Positions 25,597 through 33,662 of a stretch of 64,000 bases of DNA are shown piece after piece (positions within the stretch are counted from its first letter, which is position 1; each line of letters begins with the position of its first letter). The notes beneath the pieces are model-generated. The model did no database searches and was not told the DNA's origin. It worked only from the letters and a program-made list of their open reading frames with translations. The DNA comes from Anthropogastromicrobium sp052273485. Its GTDB lineage: Bacteria > Bacillota > Clostridia > Lachnospirales > Lachnospiraceae. The translations under genes were made by a program, and so were the position numbers. Where the stretch lies: positions 62,001 to 126,000 of the forward strand of contig DAVZID010000001.1 of NCBI GenBank assembly GCA_052273485.1, read 5' to 3'.

Positions 25597-25656
25597 GAGC
25601 ATGATTTGAGTAGTATCTGAATCTTATTTGAGCATGATTTAAGTGCTATTTCAAGA
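25591..25656. repeat. 33-base tandem duplication
   Basis: TTATTTGAGCATGATTT occurs at 25591 and again at 25624, exactly 33 bases apart, each followed by AGTNNTAT. In the minus-strand MATE fragment it encodes LKSCSNK twice, so it is an in-frame duplication within the remnant. Confidence 0.75.
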
Positions 25657-25811
25657 AATGGTGCATGAAAATAAAAATTGGATAAATATACAAACGGCAG
25701 AACCATCAGGTACATAAAAGTAATTTCCATGATGGAGCCAAAAGCGGCATCGCCGGCGGAACGATAGGTATCATTCTGCGCCCAATTTCCCATTCGGTTA
25801 CAGTGCGGCAA
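25620..25811 (-). pseudogene. Remnant of a MATE-family transporter C terminus
   Basis: The minus-strand frame reads NWAQNDTYRSAGDAAFG followed by a hydrophobic helix (MEITFMYLMVLPFVYLS) and NFYFHAPF. This resembles the conserved last third of MATE transporters (NDTxRSGGDxxFG, helix, VPL). There is no upstream MATE sequence in any frame and the end runs into a duplicated LKSCSNK peptide, so it is a decayed fragment. The intact MATE gene at 60634 belongs to a different subgroup. Confidence 0.5.
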
Positions 25812-25987
25812 TTGGAAGATAATTGAGGAACAATTGAAAAATAGATATTCGTCACGGGATACATTTTCTCTTGCTTAGGCCGTTCATTCGTGGTATTCTG
25901 GACGCATAAAGAAAAGATGAGAAGCAAAAAGGAAAAAGAAAACAAAGAAAATCAATCAAAATCAATAAAAAGTCAAGGAGAAAAAAC

Positions 25988-27559
25988 ATGGAAGAAAACA
26001 GAGAATCCCATGTGCAGGCAGATACCTGTACCCGATGGGGAATTTATGAGGTAGTACTTGAGGGACCAACGGAGGGCAATCCGTTTACCGAGCAGCGCGT
26101 AACGGGAACTTTCCACGGTGCAAATGAGACCGTATCATGCGAGGGTTTTTATGACGGGGATGGCATTTACCGTATTCGCTTTATGCCTTCCTTTGAGGGC
26201 ACATATCGCTATCAGATTCAGACTACATTTGGCAAAGAATGTGAAGGACATTTTACTGTTATAAAGCCAAAAGAGGGTGCTCATGGACCGGTGCGTGTTG
26301 CCAATACCTATCACATGGCCTATGAGGATGGCACACCATATTATTCAATCGGAACGACCTGCTATGTGTGGGAATTACAAAGTGATGAGCTGATTGAACA
26401 GACTTTAGAAACACTCCAAAATAGTGCATTTAACAAGATTCGTTTTTGCATTTTCCCGAAGCACTATGATTATAACCTGCGTGAACCGCGTTCCTATCCA
26501 TATGAGGGTACCCCGATGGATTCGAGTGTGCTGACACCGGAAAATTTTGGAGACTATACTGGAAAAACTGAAGGCAATCATTGGGATTTCACACGTTTTA
26601 ATCCGAAACATTTTCAGCACATCGAGACTTGTATTCGCCGTCTTGGTGAACTTGGAATCGAGGCGGATTTGATTATGATGCATCCGTATGATCGCTGGGG
26701 CTTTTCCCAGATGACAAAGGAGCAGGATGATTTGTACTGGAACTATGCAGTTGCTCGCTTTAGCGCATTTGCCAATGTGTGGTGGTCACTCGCAAATGAG
26801 TATGATGTAATGCCACACAAGACGATTTGTGATTGGGAGCGCTACGCATCGATCTTGTGTGAAAAGGATCCGTATCATCATATGCGCTCTGTACATAATT
26901 GCATTTCACTATATGATTTTTCAAGACCATGGATTACGCATTGCAGCGTGCAGCGAACGGATCTATACAAGAGTGCTGAGACGACAAATGAGCTTCGCGA
27001 GCGCTATCATAAGCCAGTCGTACTTGATGAGATTGCCTATGAGGGTGATATTCAGCATGGCTGGGGCAATCTGACCGGAGAGGAGATGCTTCGTCGTTTC
27101 TGGGAGGCGGCGTGCAGAGGTGGCTATCCGGGTCACGGCGAGACCTATTTAAATAAGGAAAGTATTTTATGGTGGTCACATGGCGGTGTTCTTCATGGCG
27201 AGAGTCATAAGCGATTTGGATTTTTGTTGGATCGTTTAAAGGAAACGCCAGGTCTTGGCTTGATGCCGTATTCGCGTACCTGGGATGAGGTGTGCGCCGT
27301 GCCGCAGGAGATTACACCGGGAGAAGCAGAGTGTGGATGTAAGGAATACTATTTGATTTATTACAGCTTTATGCGCCCAACCTTCCGAGAGTTTCATTTC
27401 GATAATACATCCAAGTGGAGAGTGCGTGTGCTTGATACATGGAATATGACGATCGAGGACAGAGGTACCTTTACTGGCAAGTTTAAGGTAACCCTTCCGG
27501 CAAAGCTGTATATGGCAGTGCAGATTTGGCGAAAGGGTTCAGTTTTGATTGATGAGTAA
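25988..27559 (+). CDS. Glycoside hydrolase with DUF5060 and DUF4038-type domains
   Basis: A 523-residue predicted intracellular glycosidase. Residues 10-95 form an immunoglobulin-like DUF5060 domain (WGIYEVVLEG, GFYDGDGIYRIRFMPS, GTYRYQI), residues 105-430 a TIM-barrel of the DUF4038 type, and the rest a beta-rich DUF5605-like end. Candidate acids are Glu in SLANEYDVM (acid/base position, end of strand 4) and Glu in VLDEIAYEG (nucleophile position, strand 7). No signal peptide, so it would act on imported oligosaccharides. Substrate unknown; related groups act on plant cell-wall glycans. AAGGAG precedes ATG 25988. A single gene, with no transporter beside it. Confidence 0.82.
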   Translation: MEENRESHVQADTCTRWGIYEVVLEGPTEGNPFTEQRVTGTFHGANETVSCEGFYDGDGIYRIRFMPSFEGTYRYQIQTTFGKECEGHFTVIKPKEGAHGPVRVANTYHMAYEDGTPYYSIGTTCYVWELQSDELIEQTLETLQNSAFNKIRFCIFPKHYDYNLREPRSYPYEGTPMDSSVLTPENFGDYTGKTEGNHWDFTRFNPKHFQHIETCIRRLGELGIEADLIMMHPYDRWGFSQMTKEQDDLYWNYAVARFSAFANVWWSLANEYDVMPHKTICDWERYASILCEKDPYHHMRSVHNCISLYDFSRPWITHCSVQRTDLYKSAETTNELRERYHKPVVLDEIAYEGDIQHGWGNLTGEEMLRRFWEAACRGGYPGHGETYLNKESILWWSHGGVLHGESHKRFGFLLDRLKETPGLGLMPYSRTWDEVCAVPQEITPGEAECGCKEYYLIYYSFMRPTFREFHFDNTSKWRVRVLDTWNMTIEDRGTFTGKFKVTLPAKLYMAVQIWRKGSVLIDE

Positions 27560-27594
27560 AAAAATTATTGCTGCATAAAAAATAAATTGAACTT

Positions 27595-27636
27595 CAGGCA
27601 GTGGGAGATTTGTATTGTGCATCTTACCACTGCCTG
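27595..27636. terminator. Strong hairpin after glycosidase gene
   Basis: CAGGCAGTGG-AGAT pairs with ATCT-CCACTGCCTG (14 pairs, 11-base loop). The T-run is lacking on the plus side, so it may be an attenuated terminator or processing site rather than a classical terminator. Confidence 0.5.
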
Positions 27637-27723
27637 AGTGCATCTTACCCCGATTTGCTTGCCGCAGACTAGTATTTTGCGCTATTCTTCTGTTAGAAAG
27701 CTTGATAGAGAGGAGTGCGCAGG

Positions 27724-28656
27724 ATGGAGGAAGATTTCATACAAAAAGATATAACGCAAACAAAAACGATGCAAACAAAATCAATGAAGGAAATCGAAAT
27801 TCGAGTAAAAAACCTCAAAAAATATTTCAAAGAAATCAAGGCAGTGGATGACATCAGCTTTGAGGTGCAAAAGGGAGAACTGTTTGGATTTTTAGGTGTC
27901 AATGGCGCCGGAAAATCGACGACAATTCGCATGATGTGTACGCTGTTTTCTCCGACAGACGGAGAAATCTGGATTGGTGGTCAGCAGGCTGGAAGACACG
28001 ATGAGCAGATTCGTCAAAAAATTGGCGTGGTATGGCAGGAAAACGTGTTGGATGATCGACTTACGGTAAAGGAGAATTTGCAGGTGCGTGCTGCAATGTA
28101 TCAGACAAAGTGGACTTGGCAGCGGGATCGCATTCAGACGGTTTGCGAAAAGCTTCATCTGGAAGATGTTTACACGAGGCGCTATGCAAAGCTATCCGGC
28201 GGTCAAAAGCGCCGATGCGAGATTGCAGCTGCATTACTCAATGATCCAGAGGTTTTGTTTTTGGACGAACCGACGACGGGACTGGATCCGGCTACGAGAA
28301 AACAGGTCTGGAATCGTGTAGAATCGCTGCAGCGCGAGGATCAGGTGACGGTTTTTTTGACCACTCATTACATGGAGGAGGCGGCAGTGGCAGGTCATAT
28401 TGCGATCATTGATAAAGGAAAAATCTGTGAATTTGGAACACCGCAGGAATTAAAAATGCGCTATGCAAAGGATACGCTGACGTTGTATTATAAAGAAAAA
28501 GCACAACAGACAAAAACGTTTGATAATAGTATGGAGGCACTTCCAATTTTGAATCGTCTGGCAGATGAATTGGAGGGATTTGAGCTGCAGCAGGGCACAA
28601 TGGATGATGTGTTTCTTGCCGTTACTGGAAAGAGTCTGAAGGGAGGCATACTATGA
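27724..28656 (+). CDS. ABC transporter ATP-binding protein (DrrA/CcmA type)
   Basis: 310 residues from ATG 27724 (AGAGGAG 9 bases upstream). After a charged 20-residue N terminus come Walker A GVNGAGKST (58-66), the signature LSGGQKRR (about 157), Walker B VLFLDEPT (about 176) and the switch His in TTHYMEEA. The DrrA-like C-terminal extension (about 225-310; IIDKGKICEFGTP) is that of export-type ABC-2 systems. It overlaps the permease by four bases (ATGA). With the LytTR and DUF3021 genes it forms a four-gene operon. Substrate unknown; drug, peptide or lipid export are all possible. Confidence 0.93.
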   Translation: MEEDFIQKDITQTKTMQTKSMKEIEIRVKNLKKYFKEIKAVDDISFEVQKGELFGFLGVNGAGKSTTIRMMCTLFSPTDGEIWIGGQQAGRHDEQIRQKIGVVWQENVLDDRLTVKENLQVRAAMYQTKWTWQRDRIQTVCEKLHLEDVYTRRYAKLSGGQKRRCEIAAALLNDPEVLFLDEPTTGLDPATRKQVWNRVESLQREDQVTVFLTTHYMEEAAVAGHIAIIDKGKICEFGTPQELKMRYAKDTLTLYYKEKAQQTKTFDNSMEALPILNRLADELEGFELQQGTMDDVFLAVTGKSLKGGIL

Positions 28657-29564
28657 GCGAAATAAGGGCAATGACAAAACGAAATCTGTTGATTTATTTT
28701 CGAGATCGAGGTACGGTCTTTTTCTCCGTGTTGTCTGCACTCATTACATTGATTGTCATGGTTGTCTTTCTGGGATCGTCCTCCTCAAGCGGTCTGCTTG
28801 AAGCACTGAATCAATATGGAAGCAGCACGGCAGAGGAGAATGCAAAAAATGCATCGTGGCTAGTACAGCTGTGGATTATGGGTGGAATCCTTGGAATCAA
28901 CAGCGTAACCGTTTCTATGACGGCGATCAGTGCGATGGTACAGGATGAGGAGCAGGGCAGACTTCGCGCCTTCTATGTGACACCTGCAAGTCGCTTAAAT
29001 TTGTCTCTTGGTTATATTTTGGCTGCGTGGTGCAGCGGTATGGTGATTTGTCTTATTACACTTGCGGCAGGCGAGGTTTATTTTGCATTAAAAGGTGATC
29101 GAATGCTTGGTATGACTGAGATCTCAGCACTTACAGGCGTGATCGCGCTCAACGTATTTGTCTTTTCTGCGATTGGCTATCTCATTGCGCTGTTTGTGCG
29201 TACCGGAGGCGCATGGAGTGGTCTGCTTACGGTAATCGGCACGCTTGTCGGCTTTATAGGGGGCACGTATATTCCGGTGGGGTCTATGTCTGCATGGCTG
29301 CAGAATACAGTGAAGTTTCTTCCTGTTATTCATGGAACTGCGCTGATGCGTCGCATCTGTATGCAGAAAGCGGCAAAGACAGTATTTGCTAGGATGCCAG
29401 ATGAGGTACAGAAAATCTTTTTCGAGGAGATGGGTGTTATTCTTAAAAATGGCACAGAAGAAATTAGCATCGCAGGTCATATCCTGATACTAGTCGCATG
29501 GTCTGCTGTAGTTGTCGCTGTATCGGCTGCGTTTGCCAAAAAGAGACGGCTAAAAGATCGCTAA
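28653..29564 (+). CDS. ABC-2 type transporter permease
   Basis: 303-residue membrane partner of the preceding ATPase. ABC-2 layout: N-terminal re-entrant segment and helix (about 22-42), a large loop, and five more hydrophobic segments (about 70-95, 108-135, 145-170, 175-200, 275-295). The RNLLIYFRDRG start and GTYIPVG block before the last helices are typical of the family. Translationally coupled to the ATPase gene (ATGA overlap). Direction of transport is inferred to be outward. Confidence 0.9.
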   Translation: MSEIRAMTKRNLLIYFRDRGTVFFSVLSALITLIVMVVFLGSSSSSGLLEALNQYGSSTAEENAKNASWLVQLWIMGGILGINSVTVSMTAISAMVQDEEQGRLRAFYVTPASRLNLSLGYILAAWCSGMVICLITLAAGEVYFALKGDRMLGMTEISALTGVIALNVFVFSAIGYLIALFVRTGGAWSGLLTVIGTLVGFIGGTYIPVGSMSAWLQNTVKFLPVIHGTALMRRICMQKAAKTVFARMPDEVQKIFFEEMGVILKNGTEEISIAGHILILVAWSAVVVAVSAAFAKKRRLKDR

Positions 29565-29586
29565 GATAGAGAATAGGGGGGATTTG

Positions 29587-30027
29587 ATGAAAGTAACAAT
29601 ACAGGAGTGTTCCCATGAGGAAGAGGAGGAAATTATTATTCGCTGTCGAGGAATTGATGAGCGAATTAGCCGCCTTTTGAAAGCACTTCAGACCGATCAG
29701 GAAAAGCTGACGGTGTTTGATGGAGAGAAGATGCATCAGGTATTGCTGCGCGATGTCTGCTATTTTGAGGCAGTCGATAAACGTGTATTTGCATGCATGG
29801 ATCGTGAGGTATTTGAGATCCGGTTAAAGCTGTATGAGATCGAGCAGCAATACGGAAATGCAGACTTTTTTCGGGTATCCAAATCGGTCATCTTAAATTT
29901 GTCCAAGGTGGATCATTTTAGCCCAATGTTTCAGGGGCGTATGGATGCATGCATGACAAATAAGGAGCATGTCGTGATTTCCAGGCAGTATGTAGCGCTG
30001 TTAAAAAGCAAATTGGGTCTGAAGTAG
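29587..30027 (+). CDS. LytTR-type DNA-binding regulator
   Basis: 146 residues from ATG 29587, with AGGGGG 5-6 bases upstream. Residues 45-146 form a LytTR domain (LRDVCYFEAVDKRVFA, FFRVSKSVILNLSKV, VVISRQYVALLKSKL), preceded by a short N-terminal region without a receiver domain. LytTR proteins without a receiver are often controlled by a membrane protein encoded next to them, here the DUF3021 protein, as in known LytTR regulatory systems of streptococci. Likely controls its own operon with the ABC transporter. Confidence 0.9.
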   Translation: MKVTIQECSHEEEEEIIIRCRGIDERISRLLKALQTDQEKLTVFDGEKMHQVLLRDVCYFEAVDKRVFACMDREVFEIRLKLYEIEQQYGNADFFRVSKSVILNLSKVDHFSPMFQGRMDACMTNKEHVVISRQYVALLKSKLGLK

Positions 30028-30043
30028 GAAAGGAGGAAAATGT

Positions 30044-30478
30044 GTGTCGAAGTTTGAATTTATTTTGAATAAATTTTATGAAATTACGGTCTGGTCGCTG
30101 TTTGCGGCGATTATTATGACATTGGTAAGCGGAGGCGACGGTCTGATTCCGGCTTCTCTTCTATGGCAGATCCCATTTTTGTCATTTTTAGGTGCGCTTT
30201 CCTCTTTGATTTATCCATGGGATCGCAGTATGACGAGAAAAGAGTTTATCATTCGTATTGCAATTCATTACTTGATTATGAATGGAATCATACTTGGCGG
30301 CGGCAGTCTGTTTGGCTGGTTTAATATTCATGAGCCGCTGCAGGTTGTTTTTATGGCAGTAGCCGTTGCCATTATCTTTTTTATTATTTCTCTGTACTCA
30401 TGGACGAAAGGAAATCGAGAAGCACAAAAGTTAAACCAACGATTAAAAAAACGTAATGATAACGAGGATCGCGTATAA
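30044..30478 (+). CDS. DUF3021-family membrane protein
   Basis: 144 residues from GTG 30044 (AGGAGG 7 bases upstream). Four hydrophobic helices (about 13-32, 40-60, 70-90, 98-120) and a basic C-terminal tail. Such proteins are encoded beside LytTR regulators and are proposed membrane inhibitors or sensors for them; this role is from context and family knowledge. Last gene of the ABC-LytTR operon; the next gene has its own promoter. Confidence 0.85.
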   Translation: MSKFEFILNKFYEITVWSLFAAIIMTLVSGGDGLIPASLLWQIPFLSFLGALSSLIYPWDRSMTRKEFIIRIAIHYLIMNGIILGGGSLFGWFNIHEPLQVVFMAVAVAIIFFIISLYSWTKGNREAQKLNQRLKKRNDNEDRV

Positions 30479-30487
30479 GTAAGATGC

Positions 30488-30516
30488 TTGCTATTTTCAT
30501 GTTTCTGTACTATAAT
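30488..30516 (+). promoter_or_regulatory. Promoter of the PAP2-kinase fusion gene
   Basis: TTGCTA (30488-30493), 17 bases, TATAAT (30511-30516). The start would lie near 30523, which rules out the in-frame ATG at 30484 as the translation start and supports 30544. Confidence 0.75.
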
Positions 30517-30543
30517 GACGACAGAAGCAAAGACAGGCAGGTG

Positions 30544-31572
30544 ATGGCGGTGAAATTCAAAAAAGACAAATTGTGGAAAATTTCAACGATTGTTGTATGT
30601 GCAGTGTTGTTTGGAGTGTTGGCAGCGGATATCCGAGGAAACTATGTGACAGCTCCGATTGACGTAGCTGCCTATCATATTTTAAGAAGATTTCAAAGCA
30701 ATGCCATGACGGGATTTTTTAAGCTGATGACCAATATGGTTCATCCAGTGGTACTCTTGGTGATCAGCCTTTCGATGATTCATATTCTCAAACAGCGTAA
30801 ATATCTTGTTGCGCTGCTTGGAAATTTGATTTTGACCGTCCTTTTGAATCTGGCAATCAAGGGTAGCTTCATGAGGGTTCGACCACCGGAGGAGATGCGC
30901 CTTATTATGGAAAGCGGTTACAGCTTTCCGAGTGGACATGCCATGGTGGCAGCGTCGTTTTATGGATTTCTTGTGTATATGCTAAAACAGGCGGATCTGA
31001 AAAAAACACAAAAATCTGTTTTTGGAATCCTAAATGCGCTGATTGTGTTCTTAGTGGGATGCAGCCGCATTTATCTGGGTGTACACTATGCAACCGACGT
31101 GATTGGTGGTTTTTGTGTTTCTGTCATCTACCTGATATTGTATACTGAGGTCATCAGCCATTACTTTGCGGCAGAGGCATCGGATGCCGCGCATCATCAT
31201 TTGGATGTCAAGCAGGAGCTGGTTTTAAGCTTTGCCTACGCATTTCGAGGCATTTTTGACGGCATCAAAAATGAGCGCAACATGATGATTCATTATTCCG
31301 CTGTCGTGCTTGTTGTTGTTTTTGGTATTACCTTAAAGCTGACGGTGACCGAGTGGGGCATTTGCCTTATCTTATGCGGAATGGTCATTGCACTCGAGCA
31401 GGTCAATACCGCAATCGAAGCGGTTGTTGATCTGGTAACAGAGGAGCATAAGGAGCTAGCACGTTTGGCAAAGGACACCGCAGCAGGAGCAGTTTTAGTG
31501 GCGGCCATTACAGCAGCCATTGTGGGGGGATTGATTTTCTTTCCGAAACTGGCAGTGCTGTTTGGATTATAA
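30544..31572 (+). CDS. Fusion of PAP2 phosphatase and undecaprenol kinase (DgkA-type)
   Basis: 342 residues from ATG 30544 (GTG 30550 is a close alternative). Residues 1-215 are a PAP2 phosphatase with the three motifs KGSFMRVRPP, PSGH and SRIYLGVHYATDV; residues 225-340 are a DgkA/UdpK-type kinase (FAYAFRGIFDGIKNERN, ALEQVNTAIEAVVD, AKDTAAGAVL). Gram-positive DgkA homologues phosphorylate undecaprenol, and PAP2 enzymes dephosphorylate undecaprenyl diphosphate or phosphatidate. Both would feed the undecaprenyl-phosphate pool used for wall synthesis at the membrane. An independent promoter at 30488-30516 drives it. The sequence does not say whether both activities are live, but the motifs look complete. 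Confidence 0.92.
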   Translation: MAVKFKKDKLWKISTIVVCAVLFGVLAADIRGNYVTAPIDVAAYHILRRFQSNAMTGFFKLMTNMVHPVVLLVISLSMIHILKQRKYLVALLGNLILTVLLNLAIKGSFMRVRPPEEMRLIMESGYSFPSGHAMVAASFYGFLVYMLKQADLKKTQKSVFGILNALIVFLVGCSRIYLGVHYATDVIGGFCVSVIYLILYTEVISHYFAAEASDAAHHHLDVKQELVLSFAYAFRGIFDGIKNERNMMIHYSAVVLVVVFGITLKLTVTEWGICLILCGMVIALEQVNTAIEAVVDLVTEEHKELARLAKDTAAGAVLVAAITAAIVGGLIFFPKLAVLFGL

Positions 31573-31573
31573 A

Positions 31574-31605
31574 GTTCACGGGCTGCTAGGCTATGATCCG
31601 TGAAC
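31574..31605. repeat. Inverted repeat between fusion gene and phasin-like gene
   Basis: GTTCACGG (31574-31581) and CCGTGAAC (31598-31605): a perfect 8-bp inverted repeat with a 16-base loop, right after the stop codon. No T-run, so terminator or operator roles are both open. Confidence 0.45.
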
Positions 31606-31648
31606 AATAACAAAGAAACTTATATCAATAGAAAGGCAGGTAACAATT

Positions 31649-32050
31649 ATGGAATTTAAAGTAACAGATCTTGTAAAGAATGTCGTATTAGCAGGAATCG
31701 GTGCAGCAGCCGTAACTACCGAAAAGGCAAAGGATGTTGCAGATGAACTCGTAAAGAAAGGAAGCCTGACCGTAGAACAGGGAAAGGTTTTAAATGAGGA
31801 GCTTAAGCATAACATCAAAGAAACCTTTGAGAATAAGAAAAAGAAAGATGCTTCTGTAGAAGAACTGTTGTCAGCAATGACACCAGATCAGATTGAAGCA
31901 CTGAAGGAACTGTTAAATAAGGCTGCTAAGCCACAGGAAGAGGAAGCTTCATCAACCGAAGCAAAGGCTGAAGAGCCGAAGGCAGAGGCAGAAGAACTAG
32001 AAAAGGAAGCAGATAGCGAAGCACAGCCGAAAGAGAACGAGGATGAGTGA
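31649..32050 (+). CDS. Phasin-like / PhaF-like coiled-coil protein
   Basis: 133 residues. The N-terminal part (VTDLVKNVVLAGIGAAAVTTEKAKDVADELV) is an amphipathic helix like that of phasin-family and PhaI/PhaF-type proteins; the middle has EELLSAMTPDQIEALKELL, and the last 40 residues are Glu/Ala/Lys-rich and disordered. In Firmicutes this family regularly precedes an AarF/ABC1 kinase, as here, with an eight-base overlap. Role in polymer granules is unlikely to be certain; no polyhydroxyalkanoate genes are seen. Confidence 0.8.
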   Translation: MEFKVTDLVKNVVLAGIGAAAVTTEKAKDVADELVKKGSLTVEQGKVLNEELKHNIKETFENKKKKDASVEELLSAMTPDQIEALKELLNKAAKPQEEEASSTEAKAEEPKAEAEELEKEADSEAQPKENEDE

Positions 32051-33626
32051 AAGAGAAGAACGGTCAAGACTTTCTGAAATCATGCAGGTACTGCGGCGTT
32101 ATCACATTACCAAAGGGATAACGCCAGTCAAACTGCGTGAGATTTTAGAAGAACTGGGGCCGACTTATGTAAAGTTAGGACAAATCCTTTCAATACGAAC
32201 GGATTTGATCTCATCGGATTATTGTGCAGAGCTTCAGAAATTGCGCTCACAGGTTAGCCCGATGCCATATGAGGAAGTTTGCATTGTTCTTCGTGAAGCC
32301 TATAAAAAAGACCCGGAGGATGTCTTTTCATCAATTGTAAAGGCACCAATCGGGTCTGCTTCGATTGCGCAGGTGCATGAGGCAACACTCAAAAGTGGAG
32401 AGCATGTGGTGCTGAAGGTGCAGCGCCGAGGCATTCATGATACGATGGCAAAGGATGTTGCGATGATGCAGCGCATGCTTCGCTTTGTGCCGCCAGCTTT
32501 AAAAGGGCTTGTTGATTTGGATCGCGTGATTAAGGAATTTTGGGCATCTGCGCAGGAGGAGATGGATTTTCTTCGAGAAGCTTCTAATATGGAACTATTC
32601 GCCAAAAACAATACGAATGTCGCCTTTGTAACATCCCCGAAGCTGTACCGTGATCTGACAACGGCACAAGTGCTTGTCATGGAATATATTGATGGCTACA
32701 GCATTTCGGATACACAGACATTGGAAAAGGAAGGTTATGACCGAACTGAAATCGGAGAAAAGCTTGCCGACAACTATGTGCGTCAGATTATGCAGGATGG
32801 TTTCTTTCATGCAGATCCGCATCCAGGCAATTTGCGTATTCGCGGTGGAAAAATTGTCTGGATGGATATGGGAATGATGGGACGTCTCACACCGAGGGAC
32901 AAGAGCCTGATCGCAAAGGCAGTAAAAGCCATCGCCAGAGGCAACAATTCCGAGCTTGTCGACGTCATTCTTGCACTCGGAATCTTTCATGGAAAGCCGG
33001 ATCGCATTCGTCTGTACGCAGATATTGAAGGGCTTATGATGCGTTACGGCACAATGGATATTGGCAGTATCGACATTGCAGCACTTCTGACGGAATTGAT
33101 TGAGATTATGAATGCAAATGAGCTTGCAATGCCAGCGCAGCTGACACTTCTTGCACGAGGTATGACCACAATCGAGGGTGTAATCGCAGATTTAAGCCCA
33201 CAGGTCAATATCATCGAGGTGGCATCAGGGCGTATCTCCGCATCCTTCTGGGAGAATGTAAATTGGAAGGAAGAACTCAAAAACGAGGGAAGTTTACTGT
33301 ATCGTTCGCTAAACCGGGCAATGGATATTCCAGTATTGATGGCAGATCTATTGCAAAGCTATCGAAACAACGAGACACGCATCAAGCTCGATCTTCACGC
33401 GACAGATGATTTGTCCGAGATGCTTGAAAAGCTTGTTTCAAGAATGGTCATGGGACTTGTGATTGCAGCACTTCTTTTGGCATCGAGTGTTCTTTGCACG
33501 ACAAAGATGCAGCCACGTCTGTTTGGCATTCCGGCACTCGGCTTCTTTGGCTACATTTTAGCGCTAGGACTTGCCGGGTATCTCGTATGGGAGCATTTGA
33601 AGGACAAAATTGGCAAACGAAAATAA
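32043..33626 (+). CDS. AarF/UbiB (ABC1) family atypical kinase
   Basis: 527 residues. Protein-kinase-like fold of the UbiB family: the KxGQ-type motif (GPTYVKLGQILSIR, about 38-51) replaces the usual glycine loop, then the ATP Lys in VVLKVQ (about 124), the catalytic loop with HADPHPGNL (about 257-265) and WMDMGMMG (DFG equivalent). Two C-terminal helices (about 465-488 and 495-520) anchor it in the membrane. UbiB relatives control lipid and quinone handling; substrate in anaerobic Firmicutes is unknown. Translation is coupled to the phasin-like gene (start overlaps its stop). Confidence 0.92.
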   Translation: MSEREERSRLSEIMQVLRRYHITKGITPVKLREILEELGPTYVKLGQILSIRTDLISSDYCAELQKLRSQVSPMPYEEVCIVLREAYKKDPEDVFSSIVKAPIGSASIAQVHEATLKSGEHVVLKVQRRGIHDTMAKDVAMMQRMLRFVPPALKGLVDLDRVIKEFWASAQEEMDFLREASNMELFAKNNTNVAFVTSPKLYRDLTTAQVLVMEYIDGYSISDTQTLEKEGYDRTEIGEKLADNYVRQIMQDGFFHADPHPGNLRIRGGKIVWMDMGMMGRLTPRDKSLIAKAVKAIARGNNSELVDVILALGIFHGKPDRIRLYADIEGLMMRYGTMDIGSIDIAALLTELIEIMNANELAMPAQLTLLARGMTTIEGVIADLSPQVNIIEVASGRISASFWENVNWKEELKNEGSLLYRSLNRAMDIPVLMADLLQSYRNNETRIKLDLHATDDLSEMLEKLVSRMVMGLVIAALLLASSVLCTTKMQPRLFGIPALGFFGYILALGLAGYLVWEHLKDKIGKRK

Positions 33627-33662
33627 ACGTAACGATTCAAAAAAGTGGAGCAGAGGCATACA

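Larger units (their letters stand above)
25512..25987. other. Intergenic stretch with terminator, tandem repeat and MATE remnant
   Basis: 476 bases. It holds the 25532-25596 terminator, a 33-base tandem duplication (25591-25656) and a decayed minus-strand MATE fragment. The remainder up to the glycosidase is A-rich leader with AAGGAG before ATG 25988. Confidence 0.6.
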
